In this document: positions 16,347-23,495 of the stretch, one piece after another | How the letters are laid out: each line of letters starts with the position of its first letter | Numbering within the stretch: position 1 is the stretch's first letter | Virus record (IMG/VR): IMGVR_UViG_3300017753_000093 | Span: 1-25,085 of that record | Strand: one strand, 5' to 3' | From: a virus | Length of the DNA stretch: 25,085 bases | Translations under genes and position numbers: made by a program | Notes under the pieces: generated by a model | The model's input: only the letters and a program-made list of their open reading frames with translations | What the model was told of the DNA's origin: nothing | The model's database searches: none

Positions 16347-17618
16347 ATGAAAGAAATAATTTTAACACCAGAAATGATCCAACAATATAATCTCCAAGGA
16401 GCTATGGCCGGTGAAATAGCGTCTATGGATGATATGATAAAAATGGGCCTTGTTGATCAGAAAACAAATTTACCTTTGCTTCCAAAAAGAGATCAAGAAG
16501 CAGAAAATATTGCTAATGAATCTGTAGAAGCTGTTGTTAATAATCCGCCACAAAATAAAGTAACGCCTCTTGTAGATCCTAACACAATGCAACGGTATTT
16601 TGTTAACCAAAATAAACAAATGTTAGATTTATTCGCGCAATCACAGCAACAGCAAGAACCGGCTGATCCAACGTCAAATCTTTCAAAAAATCAAAGAATG
16701 ATGCTTGCATTTGCAGGTATTAGAGACGCAGGCATGGCCTTGCAAGGCAAAAACAGTAGCACTGTTTCTGATCTTTTAGGTTCATTTACAAAGCAAGCTG
16801 ACGTAGATCGTAAGGCGGCGGCAGCGTTGCAGACACAACAGTTTCTTCAAGGAATGACCCAATTCGGGCCGCAAGGCACTGGAGCGATGCCAGAGGGCAT
16901 GTCAAATATTGATATGTTGAAAGCGCGAAGAGATAACATTCTATCTCAATCTTTTGCAATAGATCCACGGTATATGCCTGTCGTGCAAAGCACATTAAAT
17001 GAGCTAAACAGACAAATTAAAGAGCTAGAACAGAAATCGGCAAAAGATGAGGCTTCTGCAACTGGAGCCCGTACTGTTTTAGATACAGTAGGCAGTTTAG
17101 TTGGCGCAATAGAAGAAGACGGCAATATGATTACTGGCCCTATTGGTATGATTTTAGGAACAATGCCATTTACAAAAGCAGGCGAAGCTAGATTAAACAT
17201 TCAAACACTAAAGGCAAACTTAGCCTTTGATGCGCTAAGAGGTATCAAAGCTAGTGGGGCCACCCTTGGTGCAGTTAGCGCACCAGAACTGGCGTTGCTT
17301 GAAGCTAAAGTTGCCAACCTTGATTTAAATAGAGGTAAAGATGCAGTTATAGCAAGTTTGAAAGAAATAGATCGATACTACAAGCAGCTTATCGTAAACG
17401 CCTATAAAATATCAGAAGATCCAACAAAACTAGACGCTATATTTGGTGGCCGACCTGCGTGGGCAGATGGGCAGCAAATGGATTTACAAGCATTAGAATT
17501 TACTCGTACAAATGTGCCACAAGGCGAGTTAATTGTTGACCGAAACGGTGGCAATAAAGTGTACAGATATATTGGCGGCCCAAGAAATAAAGCAAGTAGC
17601 TATGAAGAGGTAAATTAA
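16347..17618 (+). CDS. Putative internal virion / ejection protein
   Basis: A 423-aa, mainly helical protein. Seen: a Q-rich stretch (about 85-115), 'KNQRMMLAFAGIRDAGMALQG', a coiled coil (about 205-245), and 'TLKANLAFDALRGIKASGATLGAVSAPELALLEAKVANLD' spread over about residues 285-325. The last is a pattern I associate with phage DNA transfer proteins. It lacks obvious enzyme motifs. It lies between two other ejection-type genes with gaps of 9 and 2 bp. It probably joins them in the capsid core. The exact counterpart of P22 gp7, gp16 or gp20 cannot be told from sequence alone. Confidence 0.62.
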   Translation: MKEIILTPEMIQQYNLQGAMAGEIASMDDMIKMGLVDQKTNLPLLPKRDQEAENIANESVEAVVNNPPQNKVTPLVDPNTMQRYFVNQNKQMLDLFAQSQQQQEPADPTSNLSKNQRMMLAFAGIRDAGMALQGKNSSTVSDLLGSFTKQADVDRKAAAALQTQQFLQGMTQFGPQGTGAMPEGMSNIDMLKARRDNILSQSFAIDPRYMPVVQSTLNELNRQIKELEQKSAKDEASATGARTVLDTVGSLVGAIEEDGNMITGPIGMILGTMPFTKAGEARLNIQTLKANLAFDALRGIKASGATLGAVSAPELALLEAKVANLDLNRGKDAVIASLKEIDRYYKQLIVNAYKISEDPTKLDAIFGGRPAWADGQQMDLQALEFTRTNVPQGELIVDRNGGNKVYRYIGGPRNKASSYEEVN

Positions 17619-17620
17619 TT

Positions 17621-19801
17621 ATGGCAGGCCCATCTTGGACAGACCCAAATTTTAAAGAAAAATCTATCGGCCCCTCTTGGACAACTTCTGAAGAAATAGA
17701 AGTCCCAGAAGGCGCTGAGCTTGTAAAAGAATTTGACGACGGTACGTACATATTAGAGCGTGGTGGAGTGCAGACATTTGTTGACCCCCAAGCGGCTTAT
17801 GTAACATCAGATCCAAGTAAGATTGCAGAGATAGTATCAAGTAATGGAGGCGGCCAACGATCTGGCGACATCTATCGTGGAGATCTAGCGCAGGAGCTAA
17901 TTGGTGGAGAGACGCCCACAAGAATACTATCTGCAATGCAGGGCATACCGTTTTTAAGAGAATACATACCAAATATCGCAGGCGCAGGGGCGTCTATGGT
18001 AAGCAGGATGGACGAAAACCAAGGTGCATCAGCAGGAGATATTACCGGATTAATAGAGCAGGCTACAGCCCGTAGAGAGCAGGAAGCGCCCAAAACTGTG
18101 TTAGGGTCTAGGCTTGTAACCGGTGGAGCTGCGGCTGTTCCGTTTGCTCCTGCAATAACAGCCAAAACAACAGTCGGTAAAATTGCTCAAGCAACTGGTT
18201 ATGGTGGCGGCATTGGCGGCGCAGAAGGTTTTGTGTCTGGTTTAAAAGATGGTTTTTCAGAAGCGGTTGAGCAAGGCACAACTGGAGCCAAGTTTGGCGC
18301 AGGTTTTGGAGCCGCAGGAACTGCCGTAGCAGGTCCGGCAGGGTTTTTGTATGGCAAGTATTTAGAAGGACCAGTACAGCGAACTATAGAGAGCATAGGC
18401 TTTAAGAAAGACGCAGCAAAAGTAGTCCAAGACGCATTGACTGCCGACGCCGCAGACGCAGTTGAAAGCGCTAAAGTGTCAGGCCCATATGGATCTCTGT
18501 CAGTATTAGGCCCAAATGTGACAAGTCTTTTAGATTACGTGGCTAATACGTCTGGATCTGGGCAGAGAATAATAAGAGATAATTTAAACGATACGGCCTC
18601 GGTTGCCTCTAAAGATCTTAATACCTCACTTGATAATAGTTTAGGAAGTATAACTGGAGGACCGAAGTCTCAAAAAGATGCTATAATGGCTAGTACGGCA
18701 GACGCAAGGCGCAAATTGTACGGCGAGGCATACGACTTTAACATTATTCCAGATAAACATGGTGACGTTGTTACGTTGCTGTCACGGGTTTCTGATGCAG
18801 ATTTATCTGGCGCTAAAACATTACTTAAAGAAGCAGGCGAAAAATTTGATTTAGAAAATCCAACTGTAGCAACTATTGATTACATAAGTAGACAATTATT
18901 TGATCAAGCTCAAAGTTTAAAAAATGCAGGAAATACAGCCGCAGCAATGTCAAAAAGAAACTTGGCCTTCCAACTGCGGTCATCTCTTGATGAGATAAAC
19001 CCAACTTACAAAGCTGCAAGGGCGGCAGGGAAAGACGCAATAGACCAGAAGCTTGCCGTAGATTTAGGCAACGACATACTTAGTCCTAAAATATCTCGTG
19101 AAGATGTTTCTATTGCTCTGGACGCATTAGACGCGGTTGGTATTAAGCAACTTAAAATAGCTTTAAGAAACAAATTAGACGAAGTTGCTGCAAACGCAAA
19201 AGTTAATCCAAGTGGAAATAATGATGCAGAGCTTGTTGAGGCTTTAGCTCAACTAAAAGCACTTAACACTAGGGCAGTAGCTGAAAAGTTACGCATGGTT
19301 TTAGGCGATGAAGCTGCCGATTTACTTGGCCAACAAATAAGCGACACATCAGCGGCCTTTGCTCAGCGTGCGGCTGTGGCGCTTAATTCAAAAACTGCAA
19401 TTAGAACGGCGATTGATCAGAGAGTTAAAGAGCTAACTGGTGAGAGCATAGGTGAGACCGTAGCAAAGCAAGGTCTCTTACCTACTGCGTCAGGTGCAGT
19501 TACTCAGTCGCTGATCGGAGGGCCGAAGCAGGCTGAGAGAGTAAGAAAAGTTGGCGAGGAAATAGCGCCAGTGCTAACGCAAAGAATGTCTCCAGAAGAT
19601 TTGCTTTTACAAGCTCAACGCATGGGGTCATTAGCGCCACAAATTGCTCAAGCACAAGAAGCTAAAAATCTTTTCCAAGAAAGACTTCGTAGTGGAGGCA
19701 TGGGTCTTGGCACTGCAACTGGAGGTCAGTTGGGACAGTCAGACTTCACAATAGAAGATCTGATGCGAGACATGGGACTGTCCAACTTTTCATATAGATA
19801 G
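17621..19801 (+). CDS. Large putative ejection / internal virion protein
   Basis: A 726-aa protein, the last of the structural run. The N-terminus repeats GPSWT twice (residues 3-7 and 17-21). Residues about 160-250 are glycine- and alanine-rich and hydrophobic (GYGGGIGGAEGFVSGL, GAKFGAGFGAAGTAVAG), of the kind seen in ejection proteins that enter membranes. The remainder (about 260-726) is helical with coiled-coil character. There is no lysozyme-type motif, so I do not assign a peptidoglycan-degrading role. It ends 3 bp before the stop codon of the leftward gene at 19805 and is followed by a terminator about 390 bp on. Confidence 0.62.
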   Translation: MAGPSWTDPNFKEKSIGPSWTTSEEIEVPEGAELVKEFDDGTYILERGGVQTFVDPQAAYVTSDPSKIAEIVSSNGGGQRSGDIYRGDLAQELIGGETPTRILSAMQGIPFLREYIPNIAGAGASMVSRMDENQGASAGDITGLIEQATARREQEAPKTVLGSRLVTGGAAAVPFAPAITAKTTVGKIAQATGYGGGIGGAEGFVSGLKDGFSEAVEQGTTGAKFGAGFGAAGTAVAGPAGFLYGKYLEGPVQRTIESIGFKKDAAKVVQDALTADAADAVESAKVSGPYGSLSVLGPNVTSLLDYVANTSGSGQRIIRDNLNDTASVASKDLNTSLDNSLGSITGGPKSQKDAIMASTADARRKLYGEAYDFNIIPDKHGDVVTLLSRVSDADLSGAKTLLKEAGEKFDLENPTVATIDYISRQLFDQAQSLKNAGNTAAAMSKRNLAFQLRSSLDEINPTYKAARAAGKDAIDQKLAVDLGNDILSPKISREDVSIALDALDAVGIKQLKIALRNKLDEVAANAKVNPSGNNDAELVEALAQLKALNTRAVAEKLRMVLGDEAADLLGQQISDTSAAFAQRAAVALNSKTAIRTAIDQRVKELTGESIGETVAKQGLLPTASGAVTQSLIGGPKQAERVRKVGEEIAPVLTQRMSPEDLLLQAQRMGSLAPQIAQAQEAKNLFQERLRSGGMGLGTATGGQLGQSDFTIEDLMRDMGLSNFSYR

Positions 19802-19804
19802 ACC

Positions 19805-20071
19805 TTAACTCTTCTTAGCCTTCTTCTTTGGCGCCTTGCCGCCTTCCCAAGCTTCGTTTTCCGGTGTCGCAGGATCGTCTGCTTTTAGCGTGCCGTTACT
19901 ATTACGAGCTCGCTTTGGCGTTGATGATTCGGTTAGTGCGGTTATCTCTGCATCTTGGCGTTTAATAATTGCCGCAGCATCCTCACAAGCCTGCATCATG
20001 GCTCTTGGGTTCGAGATCCTATGCGGAAGCTCCAACAGCATAATTAAACTTTGTTCTTTTTCACTTAACAT
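19805..20071 (-). CDS. Small leftward hypothetical protein with Lys-rich tail
   Basis: An 88-aa protein. The frame extends to a TTG at 20083, but TTGGAG there supplies the GGAG for the ATG at 20071 (six bases between), so I take MLSEKEQSL as the start. The first half is helical (EKEQSLIMLLELPHRI, AAAIIKRQDAEITAL). The second is polar and ends in a lysine-rich tail (GGKAPKKKAKKS), which could bind nucleic acid. It stands alone between the rightward structural genes and the rightward early run, and rightward read-through of the structural block would be antisense to it. A GTTAAC/GTAAAC pair lies just upstream. Function unknown. Confidence 0.6.
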   Translation of the reverse strand: MLSEKEQSLIMLLELPHRISNPRAMMQACEDAAAIIKRQDAEITALTESSTPKRARNSNGTLKADDPATPENEAWEGGKAPKKKAKKS

Positions 20072-20086
20072 TTTATTCTCCAAGTC

Positions 20087-20103
20087 GTTAACATAATGTA
20101 AAC
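20087..20103. promoter_or_regulatory. GTTAAC-type box pair, upstream of the leftward gene
   Basis: GTTAAC (20087-20092) and GTAAAC (20098-20103, one mismatch) begin 11 bp apart, the same spacing as three other intergenic pairs in the window. They lie 16-32 bases before the ATG of the 88-aa leftward gene, a usual place for an operator. I see no clear -35/-10 pair for that gene. Confidence 0.5.
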
Positions 20104-20160
20104 TACCATATGCTGCTTGTTTTTCAATACTTTAAGCTATATGTTGACAACATACCTCTG

Positions 20161-20183
20161 AGAGCTTCATGCCTGTAAGCTCT
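20161..20183 (+). other. Stem-loop upstream of the terminator
   Basis: AGAGCTT, nine-base loop, AAGCTCT: a 7-bp perfect stem 7 bases before the terminator stem. It could be part of the 3' end of the structural transcript or of a short RNA that starts in the gap. A TTGACA at 20144-20149 has no good -10 partner (17 bases on is TTCATG), so an independent promoter is doubtful. Confidence 0.4.
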
Positions 20184-20190
20184 TACACTT

Positions 20191-20231
20191 GCCCCGAGCT
20201 CTTCCTCCTTTTGGATCTCGGGGCTTTTTTT
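20191..20231 (+). terminator. Rho-independent terminator closing the structural block
   Basis: GCCCCGAG, an 18-base loop, CTCGGGGC, then seven T: an 8-bp GC-rich stem with a uridine run. It acts on rightward transcripts only, since no T run follows the stem on the other strand. It is the only strong intrinsic terminator I see in the window and lies about 390 bp after the last structural gene. Confidence 0.85.
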
Positions 20232-20239
20232 ATTTGCAT

Positions 20240-20268
20240 TTGTGTTAACCCTCAGTTAACGTGATAAT
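20240..20268 (+). promoter_or_regulatory. Candidate promoter with GTTAAC box pair, before the ParB-like gene
   Basis: A -10 GATAAT (20263-20268) lies 17 bases after TTGTGT (20240-20245), a weak -35. Two GTTAAC boxes (20244-20249, 20255-20260), 11 bp apart, sit between and over these elements, so a bound repressor would block the polymerase. The ATG is at 20297, with AAGAGG as ribosome-binding site. Confidence 0.5.
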
Positions 20269-20296
20269 CCTATAAAAAATAAAAAGAGGTTATACC

Positions 20297-21160
20297 ATGT
20301 TTAATAGTAATGAAGTTCAACCACACATATTAAAGTCTGATGAGATCGAAAGTAAGATCTTGTCTATTACGCCAAGTTTGGCGGCGAAGTGGCTGCATAA
20401 TAATAATTACGGCAATAGGGCGATCAGTCCTTCGGTTGTAAAAAATTACGCACACCAAATGAAGCTAGGTAGATGGATGTTAAGTCCTCAACCTATTATA
20501 TTTTCTAGACATAAAGGCAGGTTACTTGATGGACAGCATCGATTATCCGCTATTGTAGAAAGTAAGAAAACAATAAAAGCACACTGCTCTGTTGTTAAAA
20601 ATGACTCTATATTTAAAGTTTTAGATCAAGGTAAAAATAGATCTAATGCTGATATTTTGCACTTACCGACTTCAATTGTAAGTCCGATGCAGTTTTTGCT
20701 ACGTATTGATACGCATAGAAATTATAAGGTAGTTTCAACTGATATAGAGCCTTACTTAAATTCAACCTTACATCATCGTTTAGAGCACATTAATGAAGTG
20801 GTGCAGCCAAGAGATAAGCGTTTTAAAAACAACCCATTTAGAGCGGCATTTGCCGTTGCAACCTGCACTGGTGGAAATTATGAAAAATGCTCCGAAGCAT
20901 ATCGCGCATTATCTCATTTAGATTTTCAAAGCTGTAGCGAAATGATGAAATCATTATACTATCAATTTGATAAAGGGTGGGAGCAAAGTCGAGTTGGTGG
21001 AAGTAACCGAAATAATGAATATTTTGTTAGAGGTTTGTATATGTTTTACAATTTAGAAAGTAATAAAACTACAATCACAATAACTGAGCAATTTAAATAT
21101 GAGGTAAGAAATAAAGTTAGAATGGTTATGGATACGTGGAGGTCTCACAAAGATGGCTGA
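20297..21160 (+). CDS. ParB/Srx-like domain protein
   Basis: A 287-aa protein. Residues about 25-100 match the ParB/sulfiredoxin-like domain of phage and plasmid proteins: ITPSLAAKWL, NRAISPSVVKNYAHQMKLGRW, QPIIFS, and the key box LLDGQHRLSAIVES (76-89; GQHR is the ParB-type signature), then DQGKNRSNAD (110-119). The remaining 170 residues are helical, without a recognised domain. Relatives bind DNA, hydrolyse CTP or cut DNA, and which applies here cannot be told. No ParA-type gene is present, so classical plasmid partition is unlikely. It leads a four-gene rightward run and has a candidate GTTAAC-controlled promoter upstream. Confidence 0.72.
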   Translation: MFNSNEVQPHILKSDEIESKILSITPSLAAKWLHNNNYGNRAISPSVVKNYAHQMKLGRWMLSPQPIIFSRHKGRLLDGQHRLSAIVESKKTIKAHCSVVKNDSIFKVLDQGKNRSNADILHLPTSIVSPMQFLLRIDTHRNYKVVSTDIEPYLNSTLHHRLEHINEVVQPRDKRFKNNPFRAAFAVATCTGGNYEKCSEAYRALSHLDFQSCSEMMKSLYYQFDKGWEQSRVGGSNRNNEYFVRGLYMFYNLESNKTTITITEQFKYEVRNKVRMVMDTWRSHKDG

Positions 21161-21347
21161 TGACATAATGACAGACATTTTTAACTGCGATAAGTCAGAA
21201 AGACGCAGAATTTTGCAAGAGACAATATATCGAATTAAATGGGAAAATCTTCGCCAAGACGAGCGGAGCAGTACGCGAGAAACTCGCAACTCTCATCGTG
21301 GCGATTGTTGGTCTAAATCAGGTAACAAAAGGAAAGACGATGATTAA
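21153..21347 (+). CDS. Small charged hypothetical protein
   Basis: A 64-aa protein whose ATG overlaps the end of the ParB-like gene by 8 bp, with GTGGAGG about ten bases upstream inside that gene. It is rich in R, K, D and E (SERRRILQETIYRIKWENL, NKRKDDD) and has two cysteines. No family is recognised. Coupled translation with its neighbours suggests a shared early role. Its stop overlaps the next ATG by 8 bp. Confidence 0.6.
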   Translation: MADDIMTDIFNCDKSERRRILQETIYRIKWENLRQDERSSTRETRNSHRGDCWSKSGNKRKDDD

Positions 21348-21567
21348 ATATTTTACTTTCATGGTGCTAACTTATTTCGTGCAAGGCGAACAGGTGACCC
21401 ATAATATAATGTTCTCTAGCTATGACGGTTGCAGCTATTCTAAGGCCGCTATGTACGCTATAATGGAAAATGAGCATGATGATGTGCTAATCCACTGTAA
21501 AGGCACTACAGTGGCTTCTAATATGCTTATAAAGCCTAAACCAAGACCGGAGGTAACCAAATGGTAG
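21340..21567 (+). CDS. Small protein with hydrophobic N-terminus and two cysteines
   Basis: A 75-aa protein. The frame is open from a GTG at 21298, but that start has no ribosome-binding site, while AAAGGA lies seven bases before the ATG at 21340. The N-terminus (MIKYFTFMVLTYFVQG) could be a short signal or membrane-anchor segment. Two cysteines follow (about residues 30 and 50, GCSYSK and IHCKG), which could pair in the periplasm. The protein at 23492-23653 has a similar layout. Function unknown. Confidence 0.6.
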   Translation: MIKYFTFMVLTYFVQGEQVTHNIMFSSYDGCSYSKAAMYAIMENEHDDVLIHCKGTTVASNMLIKPKPRPEVTKW

Positions 21568-21782
21568 ATGAAGGACAGTTAATTTTAGAGTTTGCAATGG
21601 CTGCAAAAATTGTTGATCGTGCGGAAAGTGGAATACCGCAAGATCGATGGATACGTGGAGACCACGAAATGGAAGCTTTTGTGAAGTGTTATATTAATCT
21701 AGCTGCGGCAGTTGAGTTTCTAAAGAAAGAACTTAGAAACAAAGGCTCTGAGTCGATGAGCATTGACAACCAGTACACTTAA
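21561..21782 (+). CDS. Small hypothetical protein, end of the ParB-led run
   Basis: A 73-aa helical protein (GQLILEFAMAAKIVDRA, INLAAAVEFLKKELRNK) with a strong CGGAGG site before the ATG and a 7-bp overlap with the preceding gene. No motif is recognised. Its TAA overlaps tail to tail with the stop of the leftward lysozyme gene (21779-21782), leaving no room for a terminator between the two opposing transcripts. Confidence 0.6.
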   Translation: MVDEGQLILEFAMAAKIVDRAESGIPQDRWIRGDHEMEAFVKCYINLAAAVEFLKKELRNKGSESMSIDNQYT

Positions 21783-22321
21783 ACAATAGACAAGGCGAGC
21801 TCTAGCGTTTCTTTATTTCGCCTTGTCCACCCTTTCCCATAATGCTCAAAATCATCTAAACCCTCGTAAAACTTTTGACGACCATAGTAATAGTTGTCGA
21901 GCACTTCCTTTGGATCTCTGTCATGCACTGCGGCAATCGTCATTTTTCCGATAGCGCCGTCCACAGTAAGGCCACCAGTAGCCTTTTGTAAGATCTTAGC
22001 AGCCCTGCTAGGACCGGCGTTCACACACATGTCACTGACCGAGATGTCAACGCCAGATGGGAGCTTATCTGCGTGTATGACATCCCAGTAGTTTTTTTTA
22101 TAAAGCGGCTTGACGTCTTCTTCGGTCAAAGCTTTCATAACATCTTTAGGCGCAGGTTTGCCAGTATACTTAGCCCAGTTCCATGCAGTAACGCCGAGCA
22201 TTGTAGAGCCTTCGTTGCCATGACCGTCACCTTTGGCATTACCATTGTCGCGCTGATCGTCTGTAAAACCACCCTCATGCTTAATAAGCATTTTAAAAAA
22301 CATGTACCAATTTTCTTTCAT
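21779..22321 (-). CDS. Endolysin: GH108-type lysozyme with peptidoglycan-binding region
   Basis: A 180-aa protein. Residues 12-20 (LIKHEGGFT) carry the HEGG motif of glycoside hydrolase family 108, with E16 as the likely catalytic acid. It is followed by a glycine-rich loop, MLGVTAWNW (41-49), LTEEDVKPLYKKNYWD (65-80), and the C-terminal half with AAKILQKATGGLTVDGAIG (107-125), typical of the partner peptidoglycan-binding domain. The length is normal for phage endolysins. The loop between E16 and GVT (DNGNAKGDGHGNEGST) is somewhat long. It is the last gene of the leftward cassette. AGGAG for its ATG lies in the end of the upstream gene. There is no signal peptide, so a holin is needed for release. 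Confidence 0.87.
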   Translation of the reverse strand: MKENWYMFFKMLIKHEGGFTDDQRDNGNAKGDGHGNEGSTMLGVTAWNWAKYTGKPAPKDVMKALTEEDVKPLYKKNYWDVIHADKLPSGVDISVSDMCVNAGPSRAAKILQKATGGLTVDGAIGKMTIAAVHDRDPKEVLDNYYYGRQKFYEGLDDFEHYGKGWTRRNKETLELALSIV

Positions 22322-22322
22322 C

Positions 22323-22583
22323 TTACTCTCCTACTGGCTCTTTATCGCCACATACCCTGACATACACCATATCTGAGGTATAACTTTCCGACCATTTATT
22401 TTCTGTAAATGTGCAGAAATGCCATAGGTCATCTACGTCTGCATTAAGTAAATCCAGACTATCTTGATGAGCTGATACCTCTCCCTGCAAATGCTCTAAG
22501 TCATGGACCAGTGAGCTGATATACCAGACCAATGCAACCAACTGCACAGCCATTGCAAAGGCTAATCCGATGTTCACTTTCAT
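22323..22583 (-). CDS. Small membrane protein of the lysis cassette (spanin-like position)
   Basis: An 86-aa protein with one N-terminal transmembrane helix (about 5-26, IGLAFAMAVQLVALVWYISS), then a periplasmic-type heptad region (about 27-55) and two cysteines (C57, C78). The layout resembles inner-membrane spanins, but there is no matching lipoprotein partner, and I do not recognise it as Rz. It overlaps the holin-like gene by ATGA and precedes the lysozyme by 1 bp. It is probably a lysis accessory protein, with the precise role open. Confidence 0.62.
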   Translation of the reverse strand: MKVNIGLAFAMAVQLVALVWYISSLVHDLEHLQGEVSAHQDSLDLLNADVDDLWHFCTFTENKWSESYTSDMVYVRVCGDKEPVGE

Positions 22584-23038
22584 TTTTTTACACCATAATA
22601 TTTTGACACTGCACGATTACCAAACCAAAAAGACATTATTGCAGCGAACAATCCTTGCGTTTCTTGCGTCCACATTAAAGGTACTGCGTCTGTCCAGTTG
22701 CCACCCTCTGCCATAACTCTTAAAATGACTACCGTCTGTACGGCGACGAAAAGAGCAAAAAAACAATAAGTAATAACAGGCCTGACACTTCCACGAAGTG
22801 CGTTGACAAAACCTCCAGAATCCATTGAATCATGTTTATATAACCCCTCTGTCTCTTTAATCTCTGCTTGCTTATCTATAATATTTAGCTTGAGCTCGTT
22901 GCGCTTGGTCATCATATCCATCTCAACTTTCATGCGCTCAAGCTTGTGTTTGTGGTCTTGACTAGCTTTGAAATAGTTTAAAACTTCTGGCAAAAACGAT
23001 GTACCAAAGCCCAACAGACTGCCTAGTAATGTCATCAT
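22580..23038 (-). CDS. Holin-like protein (3TM holin family)
   Basis: A 152-aa protein (two adjacent ATG, 23038 and 23035). An N-terminal hydrophobic part (MTLLGSLLGFGTSFL) is followed by a charged coiled coil (about 25-65) and two hydrophobic segments (about 86-107, RPVITYCFFALFVAVQTVVI, and about 125-140, TQGLFAAIMSFWFGNRA). The 'RGSVRPVITY...TQGLFAAIMSFWFGNRAVSKY' pattern is that of the Holin_3TMs / GTA-holin family. It forms inner-membrane holes that let the endolysin out. It overlaps by ATGA the genes on both sides. Confidence 0.78.
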   Translation of the reverse strand: MMTLLGSLLGFGTSFLPEVLNYFKASQDHKHKLERMKVEMDMMTKRNELKLNIIDKQAEIKETEGLYKHDSMDSGGFVNALRGSVRPVITYCFFALFVAVQTVVILRVMAEGGNWTDAVPLMWTQETQGLFAAIMSFWFGNRAVSKYYGVKK

Positions 23039-23385
23039 TGTTCATTCTCCATTTTTACACTTGCTGATTTGCCGTTTGATTTTGCGCTGTAAGCATTAAA
23101 CCCCATGAACGCCCCCACCACGGCACTGGCTGACAACACGTAAACTGATGCAACATCTGTTATTAAACTTGCCGCCTTATCAAATCCAAGAACAGAAGCA
23201 AGTAAGATAAAAAAAGGATAAACCAACATTCCTGCTAATGCAAAACCAGTGAATCTACGCTCTGAATTGCGCTTTAAATCTTGGTCTACCATCTCCAATC
23301 TGGCCCGTTCGAGCTTCAGATTATCCCACTCATTTCTCTCTATGACCCCATTTTTATTGGTGTCTACTCTATCAAATTCTGTCAT
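23035..23385 (-). CDS. EF-hand membrane protein of the lysis cassette
   Basis: A 116-aa protein. Residues 8-19 (DTNKNGVIERNE) form a complete canonical EF-hand calcium loop: D1, N3, N5, G6, I8 and E12. A coiled part (about 20-44) and two transmembrane helices (about 46-67 and 73-97) follow. Such EF-hand/TM proteins next to the holin are known in marine phages, but their role is not established. The single EF loop suggests that the protein could dimerise or sense calcium in the cytoplasm or periplasm. The start overlaps the stop of a 37-codon gene (ATGA). Confidence 0.72.
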   Translation of the reverse strand: MTEFDRVDTNKNGVIERNEWDNLKLERARLEMVDQDLKRNSERRFTGFALAGMLVYPFFILLASVLGFDKAASLITDVASVYVLSASAVVGAFMGFNAYSAKSNGKSASVKMENEQ

Positions 23386-23495
23386 CTCTTCGCCTTCGCA
23401 TATGCAATTGCTATTCTTTTTTCCCGTGTGATTATAACAACTTTACCAGATTTGTCATATATTATGTATTTACCTCGACGCTCGACTACAATCAC
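23382..23495 (-). CDS. Tiny coupled gene, 37 codons
   Basis: A GTG-start frame of 37 codons fills the gap between the 53-aa gene and the EF-hand gene. Its GTG overlaps the upstream TGA (GTGA at 23495-23492) and its TGA overlaps the next ATG (ATGA at 23385-23382). The predicted peptide starts MIVVERRGKYIIYDKSGKVV and ends basic (EKRIAIAYAKAKR). It is a strand-rich, net positive peptide with no Cys or membrane helix. The exact fit of both overlaps argues for a real gene. There is no clear Shine-Dalgarno, so it depends on coupling. Confidence 0.6.
   Translation of the reverse strand: MIVVERRGKYIIYDKSGKVVIITREKRIAIAYAKAKR

Noticed and set aside
20144-20171. Perfect TTGACA as an independent promoter
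   Set aside because: The hexamer is perfect, but the sequence 17 bases on (TTCATG) is a poor -10. It also lies inside a short palindrome (TGTTGACAACA), which may explain it.
20169-20264. A 31-codon rightward frame in the gap (MPVSSYTCPELF...)
   Set aside because: It reads straight through the intrinsic terminator and the promoter region and has no convincing ribosome-binding site at a proper distance.
20297-21160. Plasmid-type partition locus or prophage maintenance system
   Set aside because: There is no ParA-type ATPase and no integrase or repressor/excisionase set in the window. A ParB-like domain alone does not show partition.
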